Assembly: GCA_017396085.1 (NCBI GenBank)
Contig: JAFQNC010000005.1
Coordinates: 1 to 64,000 of the forward strand
Source: Tidjanibacter sp.
GTDB taxonomy: Bacteria; Bacteroidota; Bacteroidia; Bacteroidales; Rikenellaceae
Direction: 5' to 3'
Length of the DNA: 64,000 bases
The translations under genes and the position numbers were made by a program. A model generated the notes under the pieces. It did no database searches and had not been told where the DNA came from. It saw nothing but the letters and a program-made list of their open reading frames with translations. Below are positions 1 through 9,464 of this stretch, piece after piece; position 1 is the first letter of the stretch, and each line of letters begins with the position of its first letter.

Positions 1-11
1 CCACATCAGTT

Positions 12-1028
12 ATGACGTCTCGTATTCTATTCCTTCTGCCGCTATTCGCAATGATTTCCTGCGGAAAAGTCACTCCGGCTGATAATGGTGAAGAGCCTTC
101 AAACCCGGATAACCCTACGGTAGAAATCTCAGTACCGGACAACTACGTAAAAGTTGAAACCTCCGGGATCTATTCTTTCATTGCGACATCTTCAAATGTT
201 GCCGGCGGAGAGACCGTTTCCATTCCCAGGGAGTACTACATCTGCAAGTACGCGGTAACCAACAGCGAGTGGAAAGCGTATATCGATGCGACCGGAGCGT
301 CTGCACCTAAGTATTGGAATGGAAAGAGTATTCCGGAAGGGAGGGAGAAGCATCCGGTGCTTTGGATTTCCTGCACTGAAGCGGAGGCCTATTGCAAATG
401 GATGAGTGAAAAAACCGACGGATGGGCATTCCGTCTTCCCACATCGGCCGAGTGGGAGTTCGCAGCGGCAGGTAGTGCCGGAACAGCCTATCCCTGGGGC
501 GAAAAGGCAGATGCCAGCTTCTCCGGCGGAGAGCTATCTTCAAAATTTAACTACAATGCTGTCACAGCGGCAGAAGTCCTCAAGAATCCGGATAGGATGG
601 CCACATATAACAACAGTAAATCAACCAGATACGGCCAACAGGACAAGATCTCGGATATCATTTCCGTGAGCGCAACAGGCGGCGTAACAGGATGGGTGGA
701 TCATTCCAATTACCTTGGCTTCATTTACACAGACATATTCACGGAAATCAATGATGCCGGCGGCAATACCTGCGCCGTGGATGCATACCCGGAGGGCGCC
801 TCATTGTGCGGATGCCTGAATATGTGCGGTAATTGCTGGGAATGGACATCCTCCATCGAAGTCGCTCAGAACGGCGCAGAAAAAGGCCAGAGCGTGAATG
901 TCATACGCGGCGGCTCGTGGTACGCCAATGCATCAAGCTGTAAGGTCTCTTTCAGAGGCGAGGGACGCAAAGCGTCGTCGGCATATAATACAGTAGGTTT
1001 TCGACTTGTGGCCGAACCAACCAAATGA
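12..1028 (+). CDS. FGE-sulfatase-domain lipoprotein
   Basis: The 338-residue product starts with a lipoprotein signal (hydrophobic stretch ending in FAMISC, Cys17 as lipidation site). The rest is a formylglycine-generating-enzyme/sulfatase-modifying-factor type domain: RLPTSAEWEFAA near residue 140, CGNCWEWTSS near 269, then RGGSW near 299 and a closing GFRLV. In true copper-dependent FGEs two cysteines follow the GGS motif; here only the second position (SSC) is kept, so catalysis as an FGE is doubtful and a structural or binding role, as in gliding-type GldK/GldJ relatives, is more likely. Codon use looks less GC-biased than in neighbouring genes, which may point to transfer. Only 11 bases precede the start, so its operon context to the left is unseen. 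Confidence 0.8.
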   Translation: MTSRILFLLPLFAMISCGKVTPADNGEEPSNPDNPTVEISVPDNYVKVETSGIYSFIATSSNVAGGETVSIPREYYICKYAVTNSEWKAYIDATGASAPKYWNGKSIPEGREKHPVLWISCTEAEAYCKWMSEKTDGWAFRLPTSAEWEFAAAGSAGTAYPWGEKADASFSGGELSSKFNYNAVTAAEVLKNPDRMATYNNSKSTRYGQQDKISDIISVSATGGVTGWVDHSNYLGFIYTDIFTEINDAGGNTCAVDAYPEGASLCGCLNMCGNCWEWTSSIEVAQNGAEKGQSVNVIRGGSWYANASSCKVSFRGEGRKASSAYNTVGFRLVAEPTK

Positions 1029-1120
1029 TTTAATCCGACAAATTCGTATTTATCTAACAGCCTTGACACAGTTCAGCTGACGCCCCGTTGTATTTGGTGA
1101 TAGGGTGTGAAGGCAGGCCG

Positions 1121-1705
1121 TCAGAAGCACCAGCCGAGTCGGATGCTGAACGAGAGGGCTATGTGGTCGTTGCGAGTGCCAAACCAATCCCACACCTGAA
1201 ATCCGTGGTGGTAGCCCGTGTCGGCCGGTGTGCCAAAGCAGTAGCCACCGCCAACCCAGCCATCAACCAAAAAGCGACCAAAGGTGTGCTGATAGCCTGC
1301 CGTAGCAAGCAGTGCCCCCATTTGTGCGAGGGTGCGTGTGTGGGTGGTTGCAGAGTCGTAGGTATAGCGACAGAACATCGCCTCGGGGCGCAGGTAGAAG
1401 CCGTCAAGCGGTCGCTCGGCCGAGTAGTCCCACAAGAAGAACTTGTGGCCATAGCAGAGCGTAAAGCCAAGCGGGCGGTTGTGATATTTGTCGTAGCCGG
1501 CACCGATGAGGCTTGCGCAAATCTCGGCACTCTGCCGATGGGCAGGCAAGGCTCGCTCATAGGAAATCTTGGTACTACCGCTGGCCCACGAGAGGAATGT
1601 GAACTTCAAGGCATTGGGATAGACCTCTTGGGCCACACTTCGGGGCACACAAACCATTGACGCCACCACGGCAAGGAGGGCAACTCTGAAGAGAGTTCGT
1701 TTCAT
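1121..1705 (-). CDS. Small outer-membrane beta-barrel-like protein, unknown function
   Basis: I start it at the second Met (MKRTLF), which gives 194 residues with a clean Sec signal peptide ending near SVAQ; a start two codons upstream is also possible. The mature part is rich in alternating aromatic and small residues, contains several Gly/Tyr turns, and ends in LGWCF with a terminal phenylalanine, as outer-membrane barrels do. The gene lies downstream of the TPR protein gene on the same strand but is separated from it by a terminator hairpin. The family is not recognised with confidence; it resembles the small porin-like proteins of Bacteroidales. No catalytic motif is visible. Confidence 0.6.
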   Translation of the reverse strand: MKRTLFRVALLAVVASMVCVPRSVAQEVYPNALKFTFLSWASGSTKISYERALPAHRQSAEICASLIGAGYDKYHNRPLGFTLCYGHKFFLWDYSAERPLDGFYLRPEAMFCRYTYDSATTHTRTLAQMGALLATAGYQHTFGRFLVDGWVGGGYCFGTPADTGYHHGFQVWDWFGTRNDHIALSFSIRLGWCF

Positions 1706-1750
1706 TTGCACGGAAATATTCTATTCTATAATTTGATGTACTCTATCAAC

Positions 1751-1790
1751 AAAAACGGGGCCCTCCGCAGGTGGAAGACGCCCCGTTTTG
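1751..1790 (-). terminator. Intrinsic terminator after the TPR gene
   Basis: On the minus strand an AAAACGGGGC arm pairs with GCCCCGTTTT around an 18-base loop, and the 3' arm runs into a T-rich tract. It sits directly downstream of the TPR-protein stop codon and upstream of the small barrel gene. Confidence 0.65.
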
Positions 1791-1843
1791 TTTGGTTTAC
1801 GACCGCACCCCGAAGAGTGCGTTGTCGATTGTGATGCGACAAC

Positions 1844-2833
1844 CTATTTTGCAGCCTCTTTCTCGGCTTTGATGAACTCTTGGAGTTCTTTGATACGTTT
1901 GGTTGCAGCCTCAACTTTGTCGCCTGCTACCACCTGTTTGTAGGCGTCAATAGCAGCGGTGTTGTTGTTTTTGCTATCCTGTGCAACGCCAACGAGGTAG
2001 TAAACATCGCTCTGAGCCTCAGGGGTGGGCTGAATTGCAGCAGCGAGGTCGCTCCAAGCAATCACGTTGTCCCAGTCCTGATTTGCAGCGGCCATCTGCA
2101 AGCGGTGCATCTGGTTCTCTGCATTCATCGGGTCGGCATTGATAAGGGTTTCAAGGGTTGCGTAGGCAGCCTCCTTGTTGGCAGCAGCATTCTCCTCCTG
2201 AGCCTTAACGAGCAGGTAGTTGGAGAGGGCCTTTTTGGCCTCGGCTGCGGGCTCGGCGAAGCGGCTGTGGCGTTTCTCAAGAGCGATGATGTCGGTGTAG
2301 ACCTTCACACCATTCTCAAAGTCTTTCAACTCGCAGTAGCTCATTGCAAGGTTGAGAGCGAGTTTGGTATCTTGGGGGTTTACCTCATAGCCCTTTGCGA
2401 AGTCCACAACAGCGGTAGCATAGTCCTTGTTGTTGAAAGCGTTGGCACCTTTAACCCTGTACACCTGCGAAATGGCACTCTTGGCATTGCGAGCCACGCT
2501 GGCGTTATTGTAGAGCAGAGCCACATCGTTAGCCTTATTGAGGTCTACCAAAGCAGCGTCTACATTGCCGGCTTTCATCTTTGCCAAACCGAGCTGGAAG
2601 TAGCTGGTGGGGATGAGTTTCTGTGCAGCCTCGGCAACCTCCATAGCATCGGCCTCCATAGCGGCCTCCACGGTTTTCTCAAGGATGGGCAGAGCCTCGG
2701 CGTAGTTTTTAGCCTTGAAGAGGGTAACACCCTCGTTGTACATCTTCTTTGCTTCGTTCACGGGGTCCTGTGCGAGTGCAGTTGCGCTTACCAACACTGC
2801 GGCAAGGGCGATAACAAGCGATTTGATTTTCAT
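1844..2833 (-). CDS. Exported tetratricopeptide-repeat protein
   Basis: The 329-residue product has a Sec signal peptide (cleavage near ATALAQ, residues 20-22) and then helical repeats of about 34 residues with TPR-type spacing, for example the segment with YNEGVTLFKAKNYAEALPIL and later NAFNNKDYATAVVDFAKGYE. The C-terminus is Lys/Glu-rich. TPR proteins act as binding scaffolds; this one is probably periplasmic or attached to the inner face of the outer membrane. No enzymatic domain is present. It is a single-gene unit with its own terminator, lying upstream of the small barrel gene. The partner is unknown. Confidence 0.8.
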   Translation of the reverse strand: MKIKSLVIALAAVLVSATALAQDPVNEAKKMYNEGVTLFKAKNYAEALPILEKTVEAAMEADAMEVAEAAQKLIPTSYFQLGLAKMKAGNVDAALVDLNKANDVALLYNNASVARNAKSAISQVYRVKGANAFNNKDYATAVVDFAKGYEVNPQDTKLALNLAMSYCELKDFENGVKVYTDIIALEKRHSRFAEPAAEAKKALSNYLLVKAQEENAAANKEAAYATLETLINADPMNAENQMHRLQMAAANQDWDNVIAWSDLAAAIQPTPEAQSDVYYLVGVAQDSKNNNTAAIDAYKQVVAGDKVEAATKRIKELQEFIKAEKEAAK

Positions 2834-2933
2834 TGTTTTGTTTCGGTTATTGTGTTATACTTATTGTTTCGGTACAAGATACAAACGTGTCCCTAAGCGA
2901 CAAAATTACACATTTTCTCAAAGGATAACAAAT

Positions 2934-3383
2934 TTATCGGCGCAGTTTTTTGAAAAATTCTTCCATCAACTCTCTGCACTCGGCCTCCATCACCCCGCTT
3001 TCGACCTTTGTTTTGGGGTGCAAAATGGGGTGTGGGATGGTTGTGTAGCCCTTTTTTGGCTCGGCTGTGCCGTAGACAATGCGGCCGATTTGGCTCCAAG
3101 CGAGGGCTCCGGCACACATCACACAAGGCTCCACGGTAACATAGAGTGTGCACTCGGTGAGGTACTTACCACCGAGGGTGTTCATCGCCGCCGTGATGGC
3201 CTGCATCTCGGCGTGGGCGGTGGCATCGCCGAGCGTTTCCACCAGATTGTGCCCCTTGCCGACAATCCTACCTGCGCACTCCACCACAGCACCAATGGGG
3301 ACTTCGCCCTGCTCAAGGGCCAATTTTGCCTCCGAAATGGCCCTCTGCATAAAAAAATGGTCCATATTGTATTCTCCGTCCAT
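2934..3383 (-). CDS. tadA: tRNA-specific adenosine deaminase
   Basis: This 149-residue zinc deaminase converts A34 to inosine in tRNA-Arg(ACG), letting one tRNA read CGU, CGC and CGA. The zinc site is visible as HAE (His57, catalytic Glu59) and PCVMC (Cys87, Cys90), and GAVVECAGRIVGKGHN precedes it as in the TadA family. The length is typical. The start at MDGEY lies about 40 bases downstream of a TACTTTTG box on the minus strand. It is divergent from aspS, and both genes serve translation. A closely related guanine or cytosine deaminase is less likely given the length and the PCVMCAGA context. Confidence 0.92.
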   Translation of the reverse strand: MDGEYNMDHFFMQRAISEAKLALEQGEVPIGAVVECAGRIVGKGHNLVETLGDATAHAEMQAITAAMNTLGGKYLTECTLYVTVEPCVMCAGALAWSQIGRIVYGTAEPKKGYTTIPHPILHPKTKVESGVMEAECRELMEEFFKKLRR

Positions 3384-3393
3384 ACTTTTTTTG

Positions 3394-3401
3394 TACCTTT
3401 G
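3394..3401 (+). promoter_or_regulatory. -7 box of aspS
   Basis: TACCTTTG matches the Bacteroides -7 consensus TAnnTTTG and is placed 60 bases before the aspS start codon, within the divergent tadA-aspS gap. A good -33 TTTG is not seen. Confidence 0.5.
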
Positions 3402-3423
3402 AGAGATTTTTTATTCCATACTG

Positions 3424-3431
3424 CAAAAGTA
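3424..3431 (-). promoter_or_regulatory. -7 box of tadA
   Basis: Read on the minus strand this is TACTTTTG, with a GTTG 21 bases further upstream as a possible -33 element. It lies 40 bases before the tadA start. The tadA and aspS promoters face each other and overlap. Confidence 0.55.
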
Positions 3432-3461
3432 CGAAAAATATAATAATAGACACAACACACT

Positions 3462-5216
3462 ATGTACAGAACAAACACGTGTGGCGAACTTCGCCTTGAA
3501 AATCTTTCGCAGCAGGTAACTTTGGCCGGCTGGGTGCAGAAGGTGCGCAACCTCGGAGCAATGACCTTCATTGACCTGCGCGACCGCTATGGTATCACCC
3601 AGTTGGTAGTAGACGACAACTCGCCCGAGGAGTGCAAGCAGATTGCACAGTCGCTCGGTAGGGAGTATGTGGTGCAGGCCACGGGTACCGTGTTGGAGCG
3701 TTCCAGCAAAAACCCCAAGATGCCCACAGGAGATATTGAAATCGGTGTGAGCGCACTCAAAGTGCTCAATGCTGCCGACACCCCTCCCTTCACCATTGAG
3801 GACAACTCGGATGGTGGCGATGACCTCCGTATGCGCTACCGCTACCTCGACCTTAGGCGTAACCCGCTGAAAAACGCACTGATGTTGCGCCACCGTATGG
3901 CACAGGTAACCCGCAACTTCCTCGATGGGGAGAACTTTATGGAGATTGAGACCCCCTATATGATTAACTCCACCCCCGAGGGCGCACGCGACTTCCTCGT
4001 GCCTTCAAGGCTCAACCCCGGCAAGTTCTACGCTCTGCCCCAGAGCCCCCAGACCTTCAAGCAGCTCTTGATGGTGGCCGGCTACGACCGCTACTTCCAG
4101 ATTGTGCGCTGCTTCCGTGATGAGGACCTGCGTGCCGACCGTCAGCCCGAGTTCACACAGATTGACTGCGAGATGTCGTTTGTGGAGCAGGAGGATGTTC
4201 TGAACGTGTTTGAGAGGTTTGCCAAGACCCTCTTCAAGGAGGTGCTGGGTGTGGAAATCGCCTACGACTTCCCCCGTATGCCTTGGAGCGTGGCGATGGA
4301 AAAATATGGCTCCGACAAACCCGACATCCGTTTCGGTATGGAGTTCAACGACATCACTGCCGATGTGAAGGGCAAAGATTTTGTAGTGTTCGACTCGGCA
4401 GAGTATGTGGGGGCTATCGTGGCCGAGGGCTGCGCAGGCTACACCCGCAAGCAGATTGACGGCTTGACCGACTTTGTGAAGCGTCCTCAGGTGGGTGCCA
4501 AGGGACTTGTGTGGGTACGCATTGACGAGGCCGGCATCAAGTCGAGCATCGACAAGTTCTACACCCCCGAGGAACTTGCCGCATTGGCCAACAAATGTGG
4601 CGCAAAGAGTGGCGACCTCATCCTCATCCTCGCCGGTGCCAAGAAGCAGACTCTCTCGGCACTCAATGTGCTCCGTCTGGAGATGGGCGACAGGCTCGGT
4701 CTGAGGGACCCCAAGAAGTTTGCACCTCTGTGGGTTGTGGACTTCCCGCTGTTGGAGTGGGACGAGGAGACACAGCGTTTCTACGCTATGCACCACCCCT
4801 TCACCTCGCCCAAGCCCGAGGATGAGCAGTATATGGAGAGCGACCCCGGTAGGGTTAGGGCCAACGCCTACGACTTTGTGTGCAATGGCGTAGAGGTCGG
4901 TGGCGGCTCGGTGCGTATCTTCGATAGGGAGTTGCAGCAGAAGATGTTTAGGCTCTTGGGCTTCACCGCCGAGCAAGCCGAAGCACAGTTTGGCTTCCTG
5001 ATGAACGCCTTCCGCTATGGCGCACCTCCCCACGCAGGTATCGCCTTTGGTTTTGACAGGTTCTGCTCGCTCTTTGGCGGCTCCGACTCCATCCGCGACT
5101 ACATCGCCTTCCCGAAGAACAATCAGGGCAGGGATGTTATGGTGGACTCGCCCACCACAATCGACCCCGCACAACTTGTTGAGTTGGGTATTGAACTGAA
5201 AGAGGTAGCCGAGTAG
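3462..5216 (+). CDS. aspS: Aspartyl-tRNA synthetase
   Basis: A 584-residue class II synthetase of bacterial type. The N-terminal OB-fold anticodon-binding domain covers roughly residues 1-105 ([20 protein letters not shown]). The catalytic core carries motif 2 ([18 protein letters not shown], near residue 220) and the bacterial GAD insertion lies near 280-410. Motif 3 is near the C-terminus ([20 protein letters not shown]) and is followed by the FPKNNQGRD stretch found in bacterial AspRS. It charges tRNA-Asp in the cytoplasm. Start and length fit the family. It is divergent from tadA, and the next gene uvrC is 93 bases away behind a hairpin. Confidence 0.97.
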   Translation: MYRTNTCGELRLENLSQQVTLAGWVQKVRNLGAMTFIDLRDRYGITQLVVDDNSPEECKQIAQSLGREYVVQATGTVLERSSKNPKMPTGDIEIGVSALKVLNAADTPPFTIEDNSDGGDDLRMRYRYLDLRRNPLKNALMLRHRMAQVTRNFLDGENFMEIETPYMINSTPEGARDFLVPSRLNPGKFYALPQSPQTFKQLLMVAGYDRYFQIVRCFRDEDLRADRQPEFTQIDCEMSFVEQEDVLNVFERFAKTLFKEVLGVEIAYDFPRMPWSVAMEKYGSDKPDIRFGMEFNDITADVKGKDFVVFDSAEYVGAIVAEGCAGYTRKQIDGLTDFVKRPQVGAKGLVWVRIDEAGIKSSIDKFYTPEELAALANKCGAKSGDLILILAGAKKQTLSALNVLRLEMGDRLGLRDPKKFAPLWVVDFPLLEWDEETQRFYAMHHPFTSPKPEDEQYMESDPGRVRANAYDFVCNGVEVGGGSVRIFDRELQQKMFRLLGFTAEQAEAQFGFLMNAFRYGAPPHAGIAFGFDRFCSLFGGSDSIRDYIAFPKNNQGRDVMVDSPTTIDPAQLVELGIELKEVAE

Positions 5217-5236
5217 GCCGACCCCATAACACAACG

Positions 5237-5265
5237 CAATAGGGCATCGCACGTATGCCCTATTG
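5237..5265. terminator. Hairpin between aspS and uvrC
   Basis: CAATAGGGCAT pairs perfectly with ATGCCCTATTG across a 7-base loop just after the aspS stop. There is no long T run, so it may act as a weak terminator or as an mRNA 3'-end stabiliser. Confidence 0.45.
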
Positions 5266-5309
5266 TGCTATATTGAAAACCAGCAGTTAATGGCTAACGG
5301 TTCAAAACA

Positions 5310-7124
5310 ATGTCCGCTCTCGACCGCATAGCACAACTCAAAGAGGCAGTGTCGTTACTGCCCACCACTCCCGGAGTGTATCAATTTTTTGACGCTTCGG
5401 GCAGGGTGATTTATGTGGGTAAGGCTGTGAACCTGCGCCGCCGCGTGGGCTCCTACTTTGTGGACTCCAAGAAGCACAGCGCAAAGGTGCGTGTGATGGT
5501 GGGTAAGATTGTCGCCCTCAAGCACATAGACACCCCCACGGAGAACGATGCACTGCTGCTCGAAAACTCCCTTATCAAAACTCTCCGACCGAGGTACAAC
5601 ATCCTACTGAAAGACGACAAGACCTACCCGTGGATTGTGGTGCGCAACGAGCCGTTTCCGCGTGTGGAGTCCACAAGGCGTATGGTGAGGGATGGCTCCA
5701 CCTACTTCGGGCCCTACTCCTCGGTGCTCTCCCAGAGGGCTATGTTGGAGAGCCTCAAAGAGATTTACCAACTGCGCACCTGCTCGCTCAACCTCTCGCC
5801 GGAGAACATTGAGAGGGGTAAGTACAGGGTGTGTCTGGAGTACCACATTGGCAACTGCTCGGCCCCCTGCGTGGGACACCAGACGGCCGAAGAGTATGCC
5901 GACACCATAGAGATGGTCAAAAAACACCTGCGAGGCGACCTGCGCCCCACCCGACAATACCTGACCGAGAAGATGGAGGCTGCGGCCGAGGTGCTCAACT
6001 TTGAGAAGGCTGCCACCTACAAGCGTAGGCTTGAAGCACTGGCCAAGTATGAGGCCCGAAGTGTAATTGTGAGCCCCACGTTGGGCGATGTGGATGTCTT
6101 TGCCCTTGTGATAGACGACTTGGATGCCTACTGCAACTTTGTGCGTGTGGCCCGAGGTACGGTGGTGGCAAGCCGCACGGCACTCTTCACCCTCGGTGCC
6201 GAGAGCGAGAAGGCAACCATCCTCTCGCAGGTCATCCGTCAGATGGCTGCCGAGGTGGCAGGTGGCAGGCTTGCAAGGGAGGTGATTGTGGCTGTGGAGC
6301 CCGATGAGGAGGTTGAGGGCGTGAAATTTACCGTACCACAGAGGGGCGACAAGCTCAAACTGCTTGAATTTGCCCACAAGGGAGCGGTGATGTTCCGTGC
6401 CGAAAGGCTCAAAAACATCGAAATCAAAAACCCCGAAAGGCACACCGAAAGGCTTATGGCCGCCCTGCAAAGGGAACTCTACTTGGACCGCCCGCCACGC
6501 CACATTGAGTGTTTCGACAACTCCAACCTGCAGGGCACCCACCCCGTGGCTGCCTGCGTGGTGTTCCGCGATGGTAAGCCCTCGCGCAAGGAGTACCGAC
6601 ACTTCAACGTCAAAACCGTGGAGGGACCCGATGACTTCGCCACAATGAGGGAGATTATCACACGCCGCTACACGAGGGTGATGAACGAGGGGGGCGAGTT
6701 GCCCGACCTGATTGTGGTGGATGGTGGCAAGGGCCAACTTTCCAGTGCCTGCGAGGTGCTCCGTGAGTTGGGGCTGTGGGGCAAGGTGCCCATCGTGGGC
6801 CTTGCCGAGCGATTGGAGGAGGTCTATTTCCCCAACGACCCCAAGCCCTACTATCTTGACCGCACAGGCGAACCCCTCAAGGTGATACGCCACATTAGGG
6901 ATGAGGCCCACCGCTTTGGTATCACTTTCCACCGCAACAAACGCTCGGCCGCCTTCACGGTGAGCGAACTTGACGGCATCGAGGGCATCGGTGTCAAGAG
7001 TGTGGAGAGCCTACTGAGGGCTTTTGGCAGTGTTGCGGGGGTGAAGAGGGCCTCCAAGAGCGCACTTGCTGCCGAGGTGGGCGAAGCAAAAGCAACCAGG
7101 GTGTTTGACTATTTCCACAAATAA
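5310..7124 (+). CDS. uvrC: Excinuclease ABC subunit C
   Basis: This 604-residue nuclease makes both incisions in UvrABC nucleotide excision repair. Domains in order: GIY-YIG nuclease at the N-terminus (GVYQF...VIYVGKAVNLRRRVGSYF, residues 20-50), a Cys-containing linker, the UVR helical motif that binds UvrB near residues 205-240, the RNase H-like endonuclease domain (IECFDNSNLQGTHPVAACVV near 405 and LIVVDGGKGQLSSA near 470), and tandem helix-hairpin-helix motifs at the C-terminus (LDGIEGIGVKSVESLLRAFG). It is full length. Its last codons overlap the promoter of trxB. Confidence 0.97.
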   Translation: MSALDRIAQLKEAVSLLPTTPGVYQFFDASGRVIYVGKAVNLRRRVGSYFVDSKKHSAKVRVMVGKIVALKHIDTPTENDALLLENSLIKTLRPRYNILLKDDKTYPWIVVRNEPFPRVESTRRMVRDGSTYFGPYSSVLSQRAMLESLKEIYQLRTCSLNLSPENIERGKYRVCLEYHIGNCSAPCVGHQTAEEYADTIEMVKKHLRGDLRPTRQYLTEKMEAAAEVLNFEKAATYKRRLEALAKYEARSVIVSPTLGDVDVFALVIDDLDAYCNFVRVARGTVVASRTALFTLGAESEKATILSQVIRQMAAEVAGGRLAREVIVAVEPDEEVEGVKFTVPQRGDKLKLLEFAHKGAVMFRAERLKNIEIKNPERHTERLMAALQRELYLDRPPRHIECFDNSNLQGTHPVAACVVFRDGKPSRKEYRHFNVKTVEGPDDFATMREIITRRYTRVMNEGGELPDLIVVDGGKGQLSSACEVLRELGLWGKVPIVGLAERLEEVYFPNDPKPYYLDRTGEPLKVIRHIRDEAHRFGITFHRNKRSAAFTVSELDGIEGIGVKSVESLLRAFGSVAGVKRASKSALAAEVGEAKATRVFDYFHK

Positions 7125-7135
7125 AACTATATTTG
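7104..7135 (+). promoter_or_regulatory. trxB promoter
   Basis: TTTG at 7104-7107 and TATATTTG at 7128-7135, separated by 20 bases, form a near-perfect Bacteroides sigma-ABfr promoter. It straddles the uvrC stop codon, so trxB can be transcribed independently of uvrC. The leader to the trxB start is about 70 bases. Confidence 0.75.
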
Positions 7136-7207
7136 TAGGGTTGCGACCGAGCGAGATTAAAACGAAAAACAATATATACACAAAAAAAATAGAAAGAGAA
7201 CAAAACT

Positions 7208-8134
7208 ATGGAACACATCAAATGTTTGATTATCGGTAGCGGCCCCGCCGGCTACACCGCAGCAATCTATGCATCAAGGGCGAACCTCGCACCCGTGGTT
7301 TACGAGGGCTTTGAGCCCGGAGGACAGCTCACAACCACCACCGATGTGGAGAACTTCCCCGGCTACCCCGATGGCGTTAGTGGTCCCCAAATGATGGAAG
7401 ATATGCGCCGTCAGGCAGCCCGCTTTGGTGCCGACCTTAGGGGTGGAGTGGTTACCTCCATCGACCTCTCGCAGAGGCCCTTCAAGGCTGTTGTGAACGA
7501 CACCGACACCATTGAGGCCGAGTCAGTTATCATTTGCACGGGTGCTACGGCCAAGTATCTCGGACTGCCCAGCGAGGCCAAGTTCAGGGGTATGGGTGTG
7601 AGTGCTTGCGCCACCTGCGATGGTTTCTTCTACCGCCGCAAGGATGTTGCGGTGGTGGGTGGTGGCGATACCGCCTGCGAGGAGGCAACCTACTTGGCAA
7701 GCCTCTGCCGCAAGGTGCATATGATTGTGCGCAAGGACTACCTGCGTGCCTCCAAGGCTATGCAAGCCAAGGTGGCCTCAATGGAGAACATCGAGATTCA
7801 CTTCCTGTGCAACACACAAGAGGTGTTGGGCGATGAGAGTGGCGTTACGGGCGTAAGGCTCCTGCACGCTGACGGCCACACCGAGGATATTGCCGTGGAT
7901 GGCTTCTTCCTCGGCATTGGCCACACTCCCCAGACCAAACTCTTTGCCGGCCAGTTGGAGCTCAACGAGGAGGGCTACATCATTACCGATGGCGCATCGA
8001 GCCGCACAAGTGTGGAGGGTGTCTTTGCCGCCGGCGATGTTCAGGACCCCCACTACCGTCAGGGCATTGTGGCCGCAGGTAAGGGTGCTGTGGCTGCCAT
8101 CGACTGCGAGCGTTTCCTGCTCTCGCAGCAGTAG
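7208..8134 (+). CDS. trxB: Thioredoxin-disulfide reductase
   Basis: A 308-residue flavoprotein that reduces thioredoxin with NADPH in the cytoplasm. The N-terminal FAD-binding GSGPAGYTAAIYASRA motif is at residues 10-25, the redox-active CATC pair lies in ACATCDGFF near residue 137, and the NADPH-binding VVGGGDTACEEA near 153. The second FAD motif is GVFAAGDV near residue 276. Length and motif order match low-molecular-weight TrxB. Its own promoter lies in the uvrC tail. The LuxE-like gene follows 48 bases downstream. Confidence 0.95.
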   Translation: MEHIKCLIIGSGPAGYTAAIYASRANLAPVVYEGFEPGGQLTTTTDVENFPGYPDGVSGPQMMEDMRRQAARFGADLRGGVVTSIDLSQRPFKAVVNDTDTIEAESVIICTGATAKYLGLPSEAKFRGMGVSACATCDGFFYRRKDVAVVGGGDTACEEATYLASLCRKVHMIVRKDYLRASKAMQAKVASMENIEIHFLCNTQEVLGDESGVTGVRLLHADGHTEDIAVDGFFLGIGHTPQTKLFAGQLELNEEGYIITDGASSRTSVEGVFAAGDVQDPHYRQGIVAAGKGAVAAIDCERFLLSQQ

Positions 8135-8182
8135 ACTGCACATTGACCGACAAAATAACGTAACCACACACAATTAGGAGCG

Positions 8183-9136
8183 GTGCTTACCATAGAACAA
8201 ATACTCGCCATCCGCACGGAGGAGGCCTTTGAGCAGGCTGCACTGGAGTTGTTCCGATTTCAGGCCACAGCCTGTCTGCCCTATGCCACCTATCTTGCAC
8301 TGCTTGGGGTGGACCCCAAGGAAGTGCAGAGGGTGGAGGATATTCCCTGCCTGCCGATTGAGGTCTTCAAGAGCCAAAAGGTCTACTGTGGCCCACAGCC
8401 TGCCGAAAAGTGCTTCACCAGCAGTGCCACCACGGGAATGACCCCCTCACGCCACTATATGGCCCACCTTGCCGACTACGAGGCTACCTTCACGGCTGCC
8501 TATGAGCACTTCTACGAGGGTATGCCCATCTATGCCCTGCTGCCGTGCTATTTGGAGAGGGAGGGGAGCAGTCTGGTCTATATGGCCGACCGGCTCATCG
8601 CCCGCTATGGGGGTGGGTTTTTCCTTGACGACTATGCCCACCTTGTGGAGGTGTTGGAGGCAGACAGCAGGCCCAAGATACTCCTCGGTGTGAGTTACGC
8701 ACTGCTCGACTTGGCCGAGGGCTATGCACGCCCCCTACGCAACACCATAGTGATGGAGACGGGCGGTATGAAAGGCCGCCGCAAGGAGTTGCCAAAGGCC
8801 GAACTGCACAGGGTGCTGAAGGAGGCTTTCGGGGTGAAGAAGATACACTCGGAGTATGGTATGGCCGAACTCACCTCGCAGGGCTACTCGGCGGGCGATG
8901 GTGTGTTCCGCTTGCCACCGTGGATGAAGGTGCTGGCGAGGGATGTGAACGACCCCTTTGCCCTTGTGGGCGAGGGTGCCAGAGGCGGGGTGAACATCAT
9001 CGACCTTGCCAACCGCTATTCGTGTGCATTCATCCAGACGCAAGACGTGGGCCGAGTGTGGTCCGATGGCTCCTTTGCCCTCGAAGGGCGCATCACGGGA
9101 GCCGACATCAGAGGGTGCAACTTGTTGGTTCAATAG
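8183..9136 (+). CDS. LuxE/PaaK-family acyl-protein synthetase-like enzyme
   Basis: The 317-residue product belongs to the adenylate-forming superfamily as the compact LuxE type. TSSATTGMTPSRHYM near residue 75 is the phosphate-binding loop, and SEYGMAELTSQGY near 223 corresponds to the adenylation motif. LuxE activates a fatty acid as acyl-AMP and transfers it to a cysteine. In Bacteroidota related genes usually sit in surface-glycan or lipid-modification loci, consistent with licD and a glycosyltransferase downstream. The start is a GTG preceded by AGGAG only two bases away, an unusually tight spacing, so the exact start is uncertain. The substrate is unknown. Confidence 0.75.
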   Translation: MLTIEQILAIRTEEAFEQAALELFRFQATACLPYATYLALLGVDPKEVQRVEDIPCLPIEVFKSQKVYCGPQPAEKCFTSSATTGMTPSRHYMAHLADYEATFTAAYEHFYEGMPIYALLPCYLEREGSSLVYMADRLIARYGGGFFLDDYAHLVEVLEADSRPKILLGVSYALLDLAEGYARPLRNTIVMETGGMKGRRKELPKAELHRVLKEAFGVKKIHSEYGMAELTSQGYSAGDGVFRLPPWMKVLARDVNDPFALVGEGARGGVNIIDLANRYSCAFIQTQDVGRVWSDGSFALEGRITGADIRGCNLLVQ

Positions 9137-9151
9137 TTGTTAGCAAAGAGT

Positions 9152-9464
9152 CATTAGTAATTAGTAATTAGTAATTAGTAAATATTTTTCGTCTTTCTTC
9201 TCTGGTAACAAAAACGTTACCCGTGCCATCCGACCACTCCTCCCCTAAGTTAGGGGAGGTGCCCCAAGGGCGGAGGGGTTTGTCAATTTTGAATTTTGGC
9301 AAATGCGAGTAAGCGAGCGCATAGGCTGCTTGCTGGCATCCAAAGGCTCGAAAGTGTGCAAACCCAACATCTACACAAAACAGGCAACGCCTGTGCCGAG
9401 CGAGAGCATTTTAGACAAAACAACGTTTTGTCAATTTTGAATTTTGAATTTTGAATTTTTAATT
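9152..9464 (+). repeat. Mosaic intergenic repeat, copy 1
   Basis: This gap holds no gene of its own. In order it has an ATTAGTA tandem (9152-9180), a GGTAAC...GTTACC hairpin near 9205, a CTCCCCTAAGTTAGGGGAG palindrome near 9239 followed by the CGGAGGGGTTTGT motif, a conserved unit of about 105 bases (9304-9408; near-identical copies at 14001 and 61553), and an AT heptad array (9431-9464) that runs straight into the licD start. Confidence 0.8.
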
